Shown here piece by piece: positions 62,511-64,000 of a DNA stretch of 64,000 nucleotides. Every line of letters starts with the position of its first letter. Position 1 is the stretch's first letter. The notes below the pieces were generated by a model. It did not search any database. It was not told the origin of the DNA and saw only the letters and a list, made by a program, of their open reading frames with translations. The stretch spans positions 74,464 to 138,463 of the forward strand of contig NZ_LMRT01000014.1 of the NCBI RefSeq assembly GCF_001426225.1. The letters run 5' to 3'. The stretch is from Allobosea sp. Leaf344. Lineage in GTDB: Bacteria > Pseudomonadota > Alphaproteobacteria > Rhizobiales > Beijerinckiaceae. The position numbers and the translations under genes are program-made.

Positions 62511-63455
62511 ATGATGACGCAAGCGATCCTGTCCGCAAGGGCTATCGGCGCCGGCGAGAGCAGGGGGCGGCCTTTCTGGCCGCGCGGCGACACGGCGCTG
62601 GCCTTCGGCCTGCTCGCGCCATCGCTGCTGCTTCTCGGCCTCTTCACCTATGCGCCGGTCGTTCAGCTGGTCTGGCAGGCGCTGACGGCGCAGAGCACGA
62701 TCGGCGGGCCGCAGCTCTTCGCCGGGCTCGAGAATTTCCGCGCCCTCTTCGCCGATGGCGCCTTCCGCAAGGCGCTGGCCAATAATCTGATCTACGCGCT
62801 GGGCACGGTGGTGCCGAGCCTGGTCCTGGCGCTGGGGCTGGCGCTGGCCCTGGTGCGCTCGACTCAGGTCAACGCGCTGCTGCGCGCGCTCCTCTTCGTG
62901 CCGGTGCTGTTCCCGCTGGTCGCGGCGGCCTCGATCTTCCTGTTCATCTTCCTGCCCGGCATCGGCCTGCTCGACTATCACCTCGCCAAACTGGCGCTCT
63001 CCGGGCCCAATTGGCTCGGCGATCCCGATGTCGCGCTCTACGCGATCATGGGCCTGACCATCTGGAAGAATGCCGGCTACTACATGCTGTTCTTCCTGGC
63101 CGGGCTGCAGGGCGTGCCCGCCGATGCCTATGAGGCGGCGATCCTCGACGGCGCCAATCCCTGGCAGCGGCTGCGCCACGTCACCTTGCCCTATCTCAAG
63201 CCGACCATCGGCTTCGTCATGGTGATCGGCCTGCTCAACGTCGTCACCCAGGTCGACCATGTCTTCGTGCTCACCAAGGGCGGGCCGTCGGATTCCACCA
63301 ATCTCCTGCTGTTCTACGTCTATCAGCAGGCCGTCGAGACCTATGACGTCGGCCGGGCCGCGGCCGGGACGCTGGTGATGCTGGCGCTGCTCCTCGCCAT
63401 CACCGCCGGTTCGCTGCGGACGCTGGAGCGCTCCTTCGGGGAGAAGGAGCCATGA
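62511..63455 (+). CDS. carbohydrate ABC transporter permease (MalF-like)
   Basis: A 314-residue permease with six helices. The ABC-interaction (EAA) loop is DAYEAAILDGANPWQRLRHV (about residues 207-226), of the MalF type. Start ATG 62511 follows GGGGGAG. Its stop overlaps the next permease by 4 bp. With no binding protein or ATPase in the window, the rest of the importer must lie to the right. The substrate is likely a sugar or glycerol-phosphate-like compound. Confidence 0.92.
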   Translation: MMTQAILSARAIGAGESRGRPFWPRGDTALAFGLLAPSLLLLGLFTYAPVVQLVWQALTAQSTIGGPQLFAGLENFRALFADGAFRKALANNLIYALGTVVPSLVLALGLALALVRSTQVNALLRALLFVPVLFPLVAAASIFLFIFLPGIGLLDYHLAKLALSGPNWLGDPDVALYAIMGLTIWKNAGYYMLFFLAGLQGVPADAYEAAILDGANPWQRLRHVTLPYLKPTIGFVMVIGLLNVVTQVDHVFVLTKGGPSDSTNLLLFYVYQQAVETYDVGRAAAGTLVMLALLLAITAGSLRTLERSFGEKEP

Positions 63456-64000
63456 GCGCCGGGCTCGGGGAGGCGAGCAGCGGCGTCGCCATGGCGGAAA
63501 TCTCGCCCAGGATCGGCTATGGCGCCGCCGTGCTTGTGGCCCTGCTCTGGACCGTGCCCTTTCTCTGGATGCTGGTCGCGGCCTTCAATCCGCAGAATGT
63601 CGGCGCGGGCATGGCCTCGCTGGTGCCCTCCTATGTCCCGACCCTGGCGAACTTCAGGGAGGCCTGGGCCTCCGCCGATTTCCCGCGCTACGGGCTGAAC
63701 ACGCTGATCATCAGCCTCGGCATCCTCGCCGTGCAGCTGGTGACGATCACCCTCGCCGGCTATGCCTTCGCCAGGCTCGAATTCCCCGGCCGCAGCCTGT
63801 GCTTCTACCTGTTCCTGCTGCAGCTCATGCTGGCCCCGGTGGTGCTGATCGTCCCCAATCTGGCGATGATCGCCAGGCTCGGCCTCTATGACAGCCTGCT
63901 CGGCGTGATGGCGCCGTATTTCGCCTCCGCCTTCGGCACCTTCCTGATGCGCCAGGCCTTCAAGGCGATCCCGCGCGAGTTGGAGGATGCGGCCCTGATC
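63452..64000 (+). CDS. carbohydrate ABC transporter permease (MalG-like), 3' partial
   Basis: The first 183 codons of a second sugar permease; the gene runs past the window end. Helix 1 is in GYGAAVLVALLWTVPFLWML (about residues 27-46). The visible end FKAIPRELEDAALI is the start of the EAA loop. It overlaps the MalF-like gene by 4 bp. Confidence 0.92.
   Translation, partial: MSAGLGEASSGVAMAEISPRIGYGAAVLVALLWTVPFLWMLVAAFNPQNVGAGMASLVPSYVPTLANFREAWASADFPRYGLNTLIISLGILAVQLVTITLAGYAFARLEFPGRSLCFYLFLLQLMLAPVVLIVPNLAMIARLGLYDSLLGVMAPYFASAFGTFLMRQAFKAIPRELEDAALI

Overview
The window is about 64 kb of high-GC DNA from an alphaproteobacterium. A Hyphomicrobiales member of the Bosea/Bradyrhizobium type is the best guess, inferred from codon use, densely packed operons with 4-8 bp start/stop overlaps, HWE and FixLJ-type regulators, many ABC/TRAP uptake systems and CoxLMS-type molybdenum hydroxylases. 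No rRNA, CRISPR array or replication origin was seen. One tRNA is present, tRNA-Gly with anticodon TCC.

Region 1 (1-2394) is the end of an acyl-CoA operon: CoA-transferase, enoyl-CoA hydratase, MaoC dehydratase. Region 2 (2.7-8.1 kb) holds three unrelated alpha/beta hydrolases, two adjacent secreted ferritin-like proteins, and a truncated HWE kinase next to an intact response regulator. Region 3 (8.3-14.8 kb) is a minus-strand operon: isochorismatase-like hydrolase, haloperoxidase-type hydrolase, XapX protein, YtcJ-type amidohydrolase with a Cys/His-rich tail, DoxX protein, and an MFS exporter with a monooxygenase-like tail. It ends in a chimeric pseudogene. Region 4 (15.0-17.7 kb) is a FixLJ-like two-component system with a MASE4 sensor plus a stand-alone receiver.

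Region 5 (18.0-27.0 kb) is a decayed, locally AT-rich island. It contains a TetR fragment fused to a truncated split transketolase, an IS3-family element with recognisable 26-bp ends, a MuiA gene cut by an in-frame TAG, a lipoprotein gene frameshifted in a G6 tract, a recombinase tail, an HlyD tail, and a dispersed repeat of about 144 bp.

Region 6 (27.2-40.4 kb) is a complete candidate catabolic cluster on the plus strand: AraC regulator, three-subunit molybdenum hydroxylase whose large subunit carries a fused CoxG domain, acyl-CoA ligase, crotonase-fold enzyme, five-part branched-chain-type ABC importer and an alpha/beta hydrolase. The layout suggests import of an organic (probably carboxylic or aromatic) acid, CoA activation, hydroxylation and breakdown. 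The substrate is unknown.

Region 7 (41.1-47.6 kb) has an MHS-family symporter divergent from a KdpD-like kinase/OmpR regulator pair, the tRNA, and a fused DctQM TRAP permease. Region 8 (47.6-61.1 kb) has a membrane protein with a palindromic site upstream, an SDR/split-transketolase operon, an M20 amidohydrolase, and a GntR-controlled set: lactonase-like amidohydrolase, TRAP transporter, cyclase, SAF-domain oxidoreductase and a crotonase-fold enzyme. Three similar palindromes sit before the three transcription units around the GntR gene and look like its operators. Region 9 (61.2-64.0 kb) has a SelD-associated type FAD oxidoreductase divergent from two sugar-type ABC permeases, the second cut by the window end.

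The two best candidates for undescribed biology are the CoxL-CoxG fusion cluster and the GntR/TRAP/SAF-oxidoreductase module.
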